From Phoronis pallida (taxonomy: Eukaryota > Phoronida > Phoronidae), in the NCBI GenBank assembly GCA_028565715.1, contig JAOXYC010086669.1:1-14252 (forward strand): a DNA stretch of 14,252 nucleotides, written 5' to 3'. Position 1 is the first letter of the stretch. Every line of letters starts with the position of its first letter. Below the pieces are notes generated by a model. The model saw nothing but the letters and a program-made list of their open reading frames with translations. It had not been told where the DNA came from and ran no database searches. A program made the translations under genes and the position numbers. Below, piece after piece: positions 10,001 through 14,252 of this stretch.

Positions 10001-11324
10001 ATCCCAGGGTGTCAAAACCCGGCTTGCCAGTGCATCGGAAGAGCACGTTAAATGGCGGTCCATGGTTGCTCTTGCTAGCGGCTTCGGCCTTTAGAGTAAC
10101 CATTATAATAAAAATTAACATATATGTATATGTATGTTTTTTATGTTTTTTTTATGTTTTTTACTGTTTCTAGAGGGGAGACTGTCCTTCGAAAAAGAAG
10201 CGTAGCATCGCGACTGTTGATGAGGTCGAGGATGGCGTGGTAATGGTATATGTCAATAGAACAATCAACATCAGACAAGGTGAGCTGACTCTCAAATTAC
10301 AACAAATTGACTCCAACGAAACTTGATAGTCAAACTCAAACCATTTAGGTCTCTCACCAAATTACTGTGTTACTTTGAACATTATCACCAAATACCGTTC
10401 CTATATACAGGCATAATGGTAACAACAAGGACAAGGGCCACAAAACCGGGCAGAGGGTTTTCAAACGTCTCGAACTGGGTCAACGGACCAAAAAGCTAGG
10501 CACACGGACCCAAATACCGGGTACACACACCCGGAATACCGCGCACACGGACATAGAACTGGGCCCGCGGACAATCCAATACTCTGCCCCCCGGGCTCTG
10601 CCCGTGTGCCTGTTTTTTTGTACGTGTACCCGGTATTTTGGGTATGCCGTACTCGGTATTTGGGTCCGTGTGCCTAGTTTTTAGGTCCGTTGGCCCAGTT
10701 TGAGATCCGTGTTCCCGGTTTAGTGTCACGTGCACTGTTGTTGCCAAGGTTTGATATAGTAAAGGACGATTTTACTGTCGTGAATATCAACGCCAGATTA
10801 AGAACGACTTGTTTACACACGTTTACATTTCTGATTCAAATTCCATTTTTCAAACATTGCAGCAACTCAATCTCATAAAAAAATTAAAGTTACATTACTT
10901 TTGGCCCTCGCAGGTTTCTTGTTTATCAATTGCATGAGCGATACTAACAAGAACATCACTTCTAATGAGATAGAGGACTTTCCAGAAAAAAAGGGAGCAT
11001 TGATTGTTTTATCATGAAAAGTGTCGAAGAATTGATTTTTCCCCTGTTGTGCGAGACGCATATTAATTTTTACTGAAACGTATAATTATTTGAATAATAT
11101 AATTCAACAAAGATTGTTCGATTGTGGTAACTGTTTCAGAATCGACTAAACCACAAGGACATGAGCAGGGAGTCTGCACTGGGTACACAAGCAACACCGT
11201 GTTTTACGTCGTGGTCCTTGTTCTCGCTGTTCTTCTCGTGATCACCATAGGCGTCGCTGCGTTCTTCGGTGTTCGCGCAAGAGCTGTTGTCTTAGCTGGC
11301 AAGGACAATCCAGTCTATGAGTAG
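871..11324 (+). CDS. ZP-domain type I membrane protein, seven exons joined, 5' end incomplete
   Basis: Joining 871-1052, 3321-3496, 4012-4157, 4842-4938, 7424-7610, 10174-10279 and 11140-11324 gives one open frame of 359 residues plus stop. Every junction is GT–AG and the phases agree. Residues 5-98 hold four cysteines (5, 38, 57, 98) spaced as in a ZP-N half, including the 'ACG' before the third and 'VSCSY' at the fourth. Residues 138-267 hold six more (138, 146, 202, 253, 261, 267), as in a ZP-C half with ten cysteines overall. KKKR at 270-273 fits the proprotein convertase site that follows ZP domains, and 'GVVMVYV' just after it fits the external hydrophobic patch. A hydrophobic helix spans about 319-343, followed by RAR and a tail ending NPVYE. 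N-glycosylation sequons are at 95, 110, 125 and 291. ZP proteins polymerise into extracellular filaments or matrices after cleavage, and that role is inferred here. The start codon and most of the signal peptide are not seen. The family call rests on the cysteine pattern and architecture, without a database search. Confidence 0.82.
1053..2555 (+). other. Intron, first part, no gene seen
   Basis: This is the 5' part of the 2,268-base intron that starts with GTAAGT at 1053. It contains small hairpins (CCGGACT/AGTCCGG at 1433-1448; CAAAGTTAT/ATAACTTTG at 1728-1754) and no exon with supporting phase. Short ORFs here have no recognisable content. Confidence 0.6.
2355..2387. promoter_or_regulatory. 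CCAAT, E-box and CRE motif cluster
   Basis: An inverted CCAAT box (ATTGG, 2355-2359) is followed by an E-box CACGTG (2376-2381) that overlaps a full CRE palindrome TGACGTCA (2380-2387). Such sites bind NF-Y, bHLH and CREB/ATF factors in animals. Here they lie inside an intron with no TATA box or transcript evidence, so an enhancer or alternative promoter is only a possibility. Confidence 0.2.
2556..3310. mobile_element. Foldback element flanked by a 15-bp direct repeat
   Basis: The arms 2565-2670 and 3169-3266 are inverted copies at roughly 80% identity, sharing blocks such as GGTCACAGTTTGCTA, TTTTTGGAGATT and GTTTTATC. TTAATTATATTTATG occurs at 2556-2570 and again at 3296-3310, like a target-site duplication, although the left copy overlaps the arm by six bases. 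The middle is unrelated single-copy-looking sequence. ORFs on both strands here (one reading PTHDKT on each arm) follow from the inverted symmetry. The right end is 10 bases from the next exon. Confidence 0.6.
3321..3496 (+). CDS. ZP gene exon: end of ZP-N and linker
   Basis: The acceptor is TATTATGCAG and the donor is GTGAGT. The exon enters in phase 0 and leaves two bases of an Ile codon. It encodes 58 codons. The segment AADRVYNVSCSYD matches the end of a ZP-N half, where a conserved strand carries the fourth cysteine followed by an aromatic residue. Two N-glycosylation sequons (NVS, NAT) are present. Confidence 0.85.
3497..4011 (+). other. Intron, no gene seen
   Basis: This 515-base AT-rich intron is bounded by GTGAGT and TTTTTTTCTAG. 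No repeat, RNA gene or credible coding frame was recognised. Confidence 0.7.
4012..4157 (+). CDS. ZP gene exon: start of ZP-C domain
   Basis: The acceptor is TTTTTTTCTAG and the donor is GTAAGA. One base completes the split Ile codon, 48 codons follow, and one base is left over. It encodes IKTANSS to AEAHLAD, with cysteines in YIC and AAC that would be the first two of ZP-C. One N-glycosylation sequon (NSS) is present. No open frame starts with Met here, so the exon is found only from its splice sites and phase. Confidence 0.82.
4158..4431 (+). other. Intron segment before MITE, no gene seen
   Basis: This AT-rich intron sequence follows the GTAAGA donor. The rest of the intron (4648-4841), between the MITE and the next exon, is equally featureless. 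Confidence 0.6.
4432..4647. mobile_element. Foldback MITE with 73-bp arms
   Basis: Bases 4432-4504 and 4575-4647 are inverted copies with three mismatches in 73. The arms start AGTAGCGTATCTG. The 70-base loop holds two near-identical 18-mers (4518-4535 and 4544-4561, one mismatch, both GTACAGTTTYGGGTTCTT). No transposase is present, so it is non-autonomous. A clear target-site duplication is not visible, so the superfamily is left open. An ORF running through it has no coding meaning. The high arm identity suggests a young insertion. Confidence 0.85.
4842..4938 (+). CDS. ZP gene exon: ZP-C beta-strand segment
   Basis: The acceptor is TTCTAAACAG and the donor is GTAAGT. Two bases complete a Pro codon, 31 codons follow, and two bases are left over. 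It encodes DSLYAGGGKVADVKMS and then TATQTVDLYVDG. This resembles the ZP-C strand that leads into the next cysteine, which is the first full codon of the following exon. It contains no cysteine of its own. Confidence 0.8.
5078..5126. mobile_element. MITE terminus fragment (TATCGG family)
   Basis: The segment from GAGAAAATAGG to AACCGATA, followed by TA, is homologous to the right end of the element at 6461-7389 and to the inverse of that element's left end, including the GGTTGATTCAG variant. GAGAAAATAGG is duplicated just upstream (5057-5067). No matching left terminus was found. Confidence 0.6.
5129..5472. other. Intron segment, no gene seen
   Basis: Nothing is recognised apart from a small CCGCCA/TGGCGG hairpin near 5335 and AT-rich sequence leading into the next MITE. 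Confidence 0.5.
5473..6097. mobile_element. MITE, TATCGGG family, about 625 bp
   Basis: The left end TCGGGTGGGCC with the nearby AACGTTCCCAA is mirrored by the right end, where TTGGGAACG is followed by TTTTTTTTTGGCCCACCCGATA. The inverted termini extend into an A/T-rich section resembling GATATC. TA follows the right end at 6098-6099. The left TA is mutated. Its right half is homologous to 530-839. No protein is encoded, so it depends on a transposase elsewhere. TA flanks suggest a Tc1/mariner-type source, which is inferred. Confidence 0.75.
6101..6458. other. Spacer between two MITEs, no gene seen
   Basis: This is AT-rich intron sequence. A minus-strand ORF here shares a short EIVxNTSI reading with one in 2961-3263, hinting at distant repeat homology, but too little to annotate. 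Confidence 0.4.
6461..7389. mobile_element. MITE, TATCGG family, about 929 bp, with internal duplication
   Basis: TATCGG at 6461 and CCGATA at 7389 are inverted termini flanked by TA (6459-6460 and 7390-7391). Behind them, GTTCCGAACTTTAC on the left is mirrored by GTAAAGTTCGGAACG on the right. It carries a 255-bp tandem duplication and no coding capacity. Its right end lies 34 bases before the exon at 7424. Confidence 0.78.
6479..6990. repeat. 255-bp tandem duplication, about 98% identical
   Basis: The unit 6479-6733 is repeated at 6734-6990 with only about four substitutions and one inserted base. Each copy contains two adjoining hairpins: ACAACGCTTTTTAAAGCGTTGT-type palindromes (6600-6621, 6855-6876) and a 45-base hairpin (6622-6666, 6877-6921). 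The second 45-base hairpin has a perfect 20-bp stem, while the first has two uncompensated mismatches. Confidence 0.9.
7424..7610 (+). CDS. ZP gene exon: core of ZP-C domain
   Basis: The acceptor is ATCTTTCTAG and the donor is GTAAGT. One base completes a Gly codon and 62 codons follow, ending in phase 0. It runs from CTTGDESM to ASNARCAA. The segment GNVDITVVIWYC followed by C eight residues on matches the typical ZP-C strand with its closely spaced cysteines. A repeat element ends only about 34 bases upstream of the exon. Confidence 0.84.
7611..9942 (+). other. Intron, largely featureless
   Basis: AT-rich sequence follows the GTAAGT donor. It contains a TTGGCGTT/AACGCCAA hairpin (7754-7774), a run of ten C around 8553 and the hairpin at 9015-9042. 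ORFs of 95 and 107 codons occur but show no domain, signal or compositional support. A skipped exon of a length divisible by three cannot be excluded, because the phases on both sides are 0. Confidence 0.55.
9015..9042. repeat. Perfect 13-bp hairpin with 2-base loop
   Basis: AATTCGTTTTGTG is followed by AG and its exact inverse complement. It is too short for a typical miRNA precursor and is not followed by a T-run typical of Pol III. Function unknown. Confidence 0.6.
9943..10115 (+). mobile_element. tRNA-derived SINE
   Basis: TAGTCTAGTGG (9950-9960) fits the Pol III A box and GGTTCGAATCC (9994-10004) is an exact B box, 44 bases apart as in tRNA genes. The anticodon and T stems do not pair properly, so it is not a working tRNA. 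About 100 bases of unrelated body follow, ending in an A/T-rich tail near ATAATAAAAATTAA. It depends on LINE machinery for movement. The isotype of the parent tRNA is not clear. It ends about 60 bases before the exon at 10174. Confidence 0.8.
10174..10279 (+). CDS. ZP gene exon: last ZP cysteine, RGD, convertase site, hydrophobic patch
   Basis: The acceptor is TGTTTCTAG and the donor is GTGAGC. The exon has 35 codons and then one base. It begins RGDCPSKKKRS. The Cys would be the tenth ZP cysteine, and KKKR is a tetrabasic site where ZP precursors are normally cut to release the ZP module. The segment VEDGVVMVYVNRT after it fits the external hydrophobic patch that keeps uncleaved precursors from polymerising. 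One N-glycosylation sequon (NRT) is present. Confidence 0.84.
10418..10745. mobile_element. GC-rich foldback element of degenerate short units
   Basis: The left end GGTAACAACA and right end TGTTGTTGCC are inverted. Further in, ACGGACC, CTAGGCACACGGACCCAAA and ACCGGGTA on the left each have an inverted match on the right. Within the arms GGAC recurs roughly every 20 bases in variants of ACACGGACC and AACTGGGCC, so the arms themselves are degenerate tandem arrays. It is far more GC-rich than the intron around it. ORFs on both strands arise from this composition. Confidence 0.75.
10746..11139 (+). other. Intron end, no gene seen
   Basis: This is AT-rich sequence between the foldback element and the last exon's CTGTTTCAG acceptor. 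The remaining piece before the foldback (10280-10417) is also featureless. Confidence 0.6.
11140..11324 (+). CDS. ZP gene last exon: transmembrane helix and NPVYE tail
   Basis: The acceptor is CTGTTTCAG. Two bases complete a Glu codon, then 60 codons and a TAG stop at 11322-11324. One cysteine (VCTGY) precedes a long hydrophobic run from about TVFYVVV to AAFFGV, which is long enough for one membrane span. RAR after it fits a positive-inside stop-transfer signal. The cytoplasmic tail is about 16 residues and ends GKDNPVYE, an NPxY-type motif that in other receptors binds PTB domains or directs endocytosis. Confidence 0.87.
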
Positions 11325-11773
11325 TCACGTGACGCGGTTAATCCTATGTCCGTTAATGGATATAGTGAACAAGGTTGTCGATTAGTGATAGCTGAATAAT
11401 AAATTATCCTAGATTTTGTTTGCTTTATCATGCAGTAAAAAACTATTAGACAAATCGTATTTTTAGTTGAAAAGAATATAATTTTAATTTTCATTTGATA
11501 TTTTTCGAACATTTTACTCATATGATGACGTTCGCTACTAGAAATTCAAAAAATGAAATTTTAAAAAGTTGTTTTATTGGATTGTTTAATAGAATTTATT
11601 TCGGATAAAAATAAACAATTCCTCAAAATGATGATTACTAAGGCCACTATATTGTGTGCAGATCCGATATATAGTTATCTATCTTTGGTGACTAAAACTA
11701 GTAATCCATTCAAAAACACTTGTATTGGTTTTGTGGTGGTTATGTCAAGTACCCATTATTCTCATCTTTCGGT
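11325..11773 (+). other. Proximal 3' untranslated region
   Basis: This sequence follows the ZP gene stop codon. It begins with a GTCACGTGAC palindrome overlapping the last base of the stop. It contains the AATAAA signal at 11398 and no credible coding frame. Whether the transcript ends near 11420 or continues is not decided by the sequence. Confidence 0.6.
11398..11403 (+). terminator. Polyadenylation signal, proximal candidate
   Basis: AATAAA lies 74 bases after the stop codon and is followed within 25 bases by T/G-rich GATTTTGTTTGC. This would give a short 3' untranslated region. Confidence 0.45.
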
Positions 11774-11878
11774 ACAAGTCGAATAGTGTGGCCCTAGTAA
11801 CACTTCCGTGATTCAATCTATGGAAAAACATTGACTGAATCAACGCCACTAAACGAGGAACCACATTATTCGACTTGT
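11774..11878. repeat. Imperfect palindrome, about 105 bp
   Basis: ACAAGTCGAATAGTGTGG at the left is matched by the inverted CCACATTATTCGACTTGT at the right, one mismatch in 18. Inside, TGATTCAATC and GACTGAATCA also pair. It is probably a small foldback element. The 117-codon ORF that starts at 11831 begins within it. Confidence 0.65.
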
Positions 11879-13401
11879 AACAATCTTTCTTTGTGGCATG
11901 GTGATATTTATTGCCTAGTGAACTGTTTGGGTTTTTGGTCACCCAATATAGATAATTTTATATTGGATCACGTCGTTAACATCGTTTTTATCTACTTTTA
12001 TTATGTTTCAAGTAACACCTCTATTGTAGTTAATTATGTTATGCTTTTTGTATCAAGAGGTTTTAGTAGGTCTACGTATCTTTTTTATCTAGTTGACAGC
12101 CCGGCAAGCTTTGCCATCATGCACTTTATTTGTACACACGAAGCAGTATTTTGTCACCTGTACGCATCATTATTATATAGCTGATTTAACATAATTTACG
12201 TAGCACATTACGAGTTTCAATTTTGGGAGAGGCCGGTTTTAGGGTAAAATCAGACCCGCCGCCCCCCCAAACATTTTTTTGAGTGATTTCGAAAGGATAT
12301 TCCTATACACAATTCTTTAAAAAAATAGTTAACTGTAGGTCCTACGAATAGCGGTCTGAACACTGACTCCTAAAGTGAACCGAATACGTAGTGTCCCAAT
12401 TATCAAAACTCGTCATCTGTTACGTAATTTTACTTCTGTTTTGAATGAGTGTTTTTTAAGTTAACTTCGTAGAAATAATTTTGAATCCGATTTGGAGTGA
12501 ACTTTTTCTGACATTTGATGAGAGAGACCCCTCTCCCTTCGAGTCTCCGTTTAGTTTCATTACTCACACTGTTGGCGAGGAAGTAGCAATTCATTATGTA
12601 CTGAAGTGATTCATTTCCATCCTTTAAACGCGGCCCTGAACGAAAGACTGACAAATAAACAGTGACCACCAATACAATAGCCTAAACCCCACTCGTGTGT
12701 TTATAACCCTCCGTACTCGTTAATTGCCCGTCTCATAAAACTATTTAAAAATCGCGGTTGGGTCTGACTGAGCCAATAATGTTTTTTATTGAAATGTTGA
12801 ACATTATGGATGAAATAGATTTTTTTATTAGAACTTGATGTTTGCTATGAGCTTGCAGTGTGTGTATAAAAACGAATAGGATTGACTCGATCAAATGACG
12901 GTTTAAGAATTTCACAACATTAGCCATGTTATCTAACCAATTAAATTGTCACTCTTTAGAAACTGTTCCAAAGTCATGACATTAACATTTCCAAATGATT
13001 AAAATCATTGATATAAAAACCTCTTTACTAATCATGGTGGTTATTTAACCTTTGTGTTAAGCAAATGACATTGTTTTTTACTCTATTAAATGTTTCTTTA
13101 TCTGTTTATGTAGCAAAAGTATTCTTAAGAAGTACTGTTAACACTCATCTTTTTTAAATTCTTAAGTGGGAATAAACTGGTAAAATACAACAATCTTGTA
13201 TTTGTGTTGCATTTGATTGCCATTATTTGAACGGAAACTCCATTTAACAATAGCGACTATTTAACCACATCAGTGTTTTCTTATATCCAGTTATTGAATA
13301 CATTTTTCTGTCTTTTTCAAAAACTATTATGCAACGGTGATTATGATAAAAATTGTCATTTTTTAAAAAACAGTCATCGGTGCCAATTCCAAGATGGCCA
13401 A
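11879..13401. other. Downstream region, no gene recognised
   Basis: This is AT-rich sequence that is either a long 3' untranslated region or intergenic. A 117-codon plus-strand ORF (11831-12184) and an 80-codon minus-strand ORF (12430-12672) lack recognisable features. A C-run lies near 12262. Confidence 0.5.
13171..13176 (+). terminator. Polyadenylation signal, distal candidate
   Basis: AATAAA is followed about 15 bases later by a CA-rich cleavage-like stretch and then TTGTATTTGTGTTGC, a good downstream GU-rich element. If used by the ZP gene it would give a 3' untranslated region of about 1.87 kb. Confidence 0.4.
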
Positions 13402-13443
13402 GTCAAGCATTTTAATGCTTGACTGGGATTTTAAAAAATCCCA
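13402..13443. repeat. Two abutting perfect hairpins
   Basis: GTCAAGCATT/AATGCTTGAC (13402-13423) is followed with no spacer by TGGGATTTT/AAAATCCCA (13424-13443). The back-to-back arrangement matches that of the paired hairpins in the 255-bp duplicated unit, with different sequence. Confidence 0.6.
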
Positions 13444-13890
13444 TCCTGCAACCTAGTTCAGTCATGACCACCCACTACAAAACAAAACCAATTCCATATT
13501 CAAAGGTGCCAAAAATAACCTGAATCCCAAGGTTCACAGTGACGTTAAGATAATAGCACAACATCGTTTTTAATTAAGACACGCAAACTACGTCAGTCGG
13601 TTTGCAATGTACACGTACTACCTGCTCACAATGGACTAATACAAAATGAAATGGAAGTTTTTGTTCAAGGATAGCAATGTTCATGATTGAGTGAATTTCA
13701 AAACTGAAGTTCTTTCTTGTTCTTTCTAGCTAAAAAACTACAACATCTTGCATTCCATAAACTACGGGTTGTCAAATCCAGGAAATTTACAATTCATTTT
13801 GATATTGTTTCTTGTCAAAGCTTAACAATATCAGTCGTTTTGAATTTTTGCTACTACTTTAAAACATATAAAATAAATAATACTTAAATA
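13444..13890. other. Downstream segment, no gene seen
   Basis: Nothing is recognised in this AT-rich stretch. Confidence 0.5.
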
Positions 13891-13994
13891 CATCGGGTGA
13901 AAAAAAAACGTCCCGAACTTAACGGCTATAGTATCTCAAAAAATATTTGAGTAAACAACTACAAATTTTAGATTCTGATGATTTGTTATGTTTA
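13891..13994. mobile_element. MITE left end (TATCGGG family), interrupted
   Basis: CATCGGGTG, then AACGTCCCGAACTTAACGG and ATTTGAGTAAACAACTAC, then AGATTCTGATGATTTGTTATG, follow the left part of the element at 6461 in order. TA precedes it at 13889-13890. The homology stops at the start of the retrotransposon tail, so the MITE is split or truncated there. Confidence 0.72.
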
Positions 13995-14252
13995 ATAAGT
14001 AAGTAAGTAATAGTTTATTGGCAAAGACTATAGAGCCATTGGCCCAGAGTACATGATCATAAGAGTAATACAAAAAAAACTGGTGGTGTTTCTTACACCA
14101 ACAATTTCAAACAAAATTAATAATAAAACAAAAATTGTACAGTAATTGATTATACACAACAAAACAAAATAAGGCAAATTAACAGTATACATGTATATGT
14201 TACTTTAAAGTGAAAGAAGCTCATCTCTTAGTTCAAAACCTTTCTTAATGAA
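13995..14252 (-). mobile_element. Non-LTR retrotransposon 3' tail, runs off window
   Basis: On the minus strand the element ends GCCAATAAACTATTACTTAC followed by further TTAC units. A polyadenylation-like CAATAAA just before a short tandem tail is typical of several LINE clades. Upstream on that strand is an AT-rich 3' untranslated stretch. At the window edge one frame stays open for 15 codons (…ELRDELLSL) and then stops, possibly the end of the reverse-transcriptase ORF. The clade cannot be set. Confidence 0.65.

Noticed and set aside
9943-10015. Functional tRNA gene
   Set aside because: The A and B boxes are intact but the anticodon and T stems fail to pair and a SINE body follows.
10496-10747. 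83-codon minus-strand ORF rich in Pro, Gly, Thr and Arg
   Set aside because: It reads through the GC-rich foldback array; the apparent repeats come from the DNA units.
9391-11333. Further CACGTG E-boxes (9391 and the GTCACGTGAC at 11324)
   Set aside because: They are isolated six- to ten-base matches in intron or at the stop codon, expected at some rate by chance.
11831-12184. 117-codon ORF with many aromatic and hydrophobic residues
   Set aside because: It starts inside a palindrome, lies downstream of the ZP stop, and its hydrophobic bias fits AT-rich non-coding DNA.
1-14252. CRISPR array, prophage, operon or other bacterial system
   Set aside because: No regularly spaced repeats or dense ORFs are present; introns, SINE and MITEs point to an animal genome.

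Overview
The window looks like nuclear DNA of an invertebrate animal, probably marine, but the phylum cannot be fixed from the sequence. It is AT-rich. Its one recognisable gene is split by GT–AG introns of 0.5 to 2.6 kb, and the introns are filled with foldback and MITE-like elements, a tRNA-derived SINE and the tail of a non-LTR retrotransposon. There is no sign of bacterial or organelle gene organisation.

The gene is on the + strand. Seven exons join in phase: 871-1052, 3321-3496, 4012-4157, 4842-4938, 7424-7610, 10174-10279 and 11140-11324. They encode 359 residues ending at a TAG stop. The product reads as a zona pellucida (ZP) domain type I membrane protein. It has a four-cysteine ZP-N half, a six-cysteine ZP-C half, an RGD tripeptide next to the last ZP cysteine, a tetrabasic KKKR cleavage site, a hydrophobic patch, a single transmembrane helix and a short tail ending in NPVYE. 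A possible 22-nt microexon at 159-180 splices in frame onto exon 871-1052 and would encode the end of a signal peptide. The start codon and first exon(s) probably lie upstream of base 1.

Region by region: 1-870 holds upstream intron, the candidate microexon, an imperfect palindrome, a CpG-rich block and a MITE copy that ends 31 bp before the first firm exon. Intron 1053-3320 is mostly featureless, then has a foldback element with about 100-bp arms flanked by a 15-bp direct repeat. Intron 4158-4841 contains a clean 216-bp foldback MITE. Intron 4939-7423 carries three stretches of one TA-flanked MITE family, one with an internal 255-bp tandem duplication. Intron 7611-10173 is mostly featureless and ends in a SINE. 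Intron 10280-11139 holds a GC-rich foldback. Downstream of the stop come two candidate polyadenylation signals, a palindrome, paired hairpins, another MITE fragment and a retrotransposon tail that interrupts it.

The main points of interest are the ZP gene's RGD and NPxY motifs, the possible signal-peptide microexon, the way repeat boundaries fall within about 60 bp of several splice acceptors, and one MITE family present in at least five pieces. I do not see a clearly new multi-gene system.
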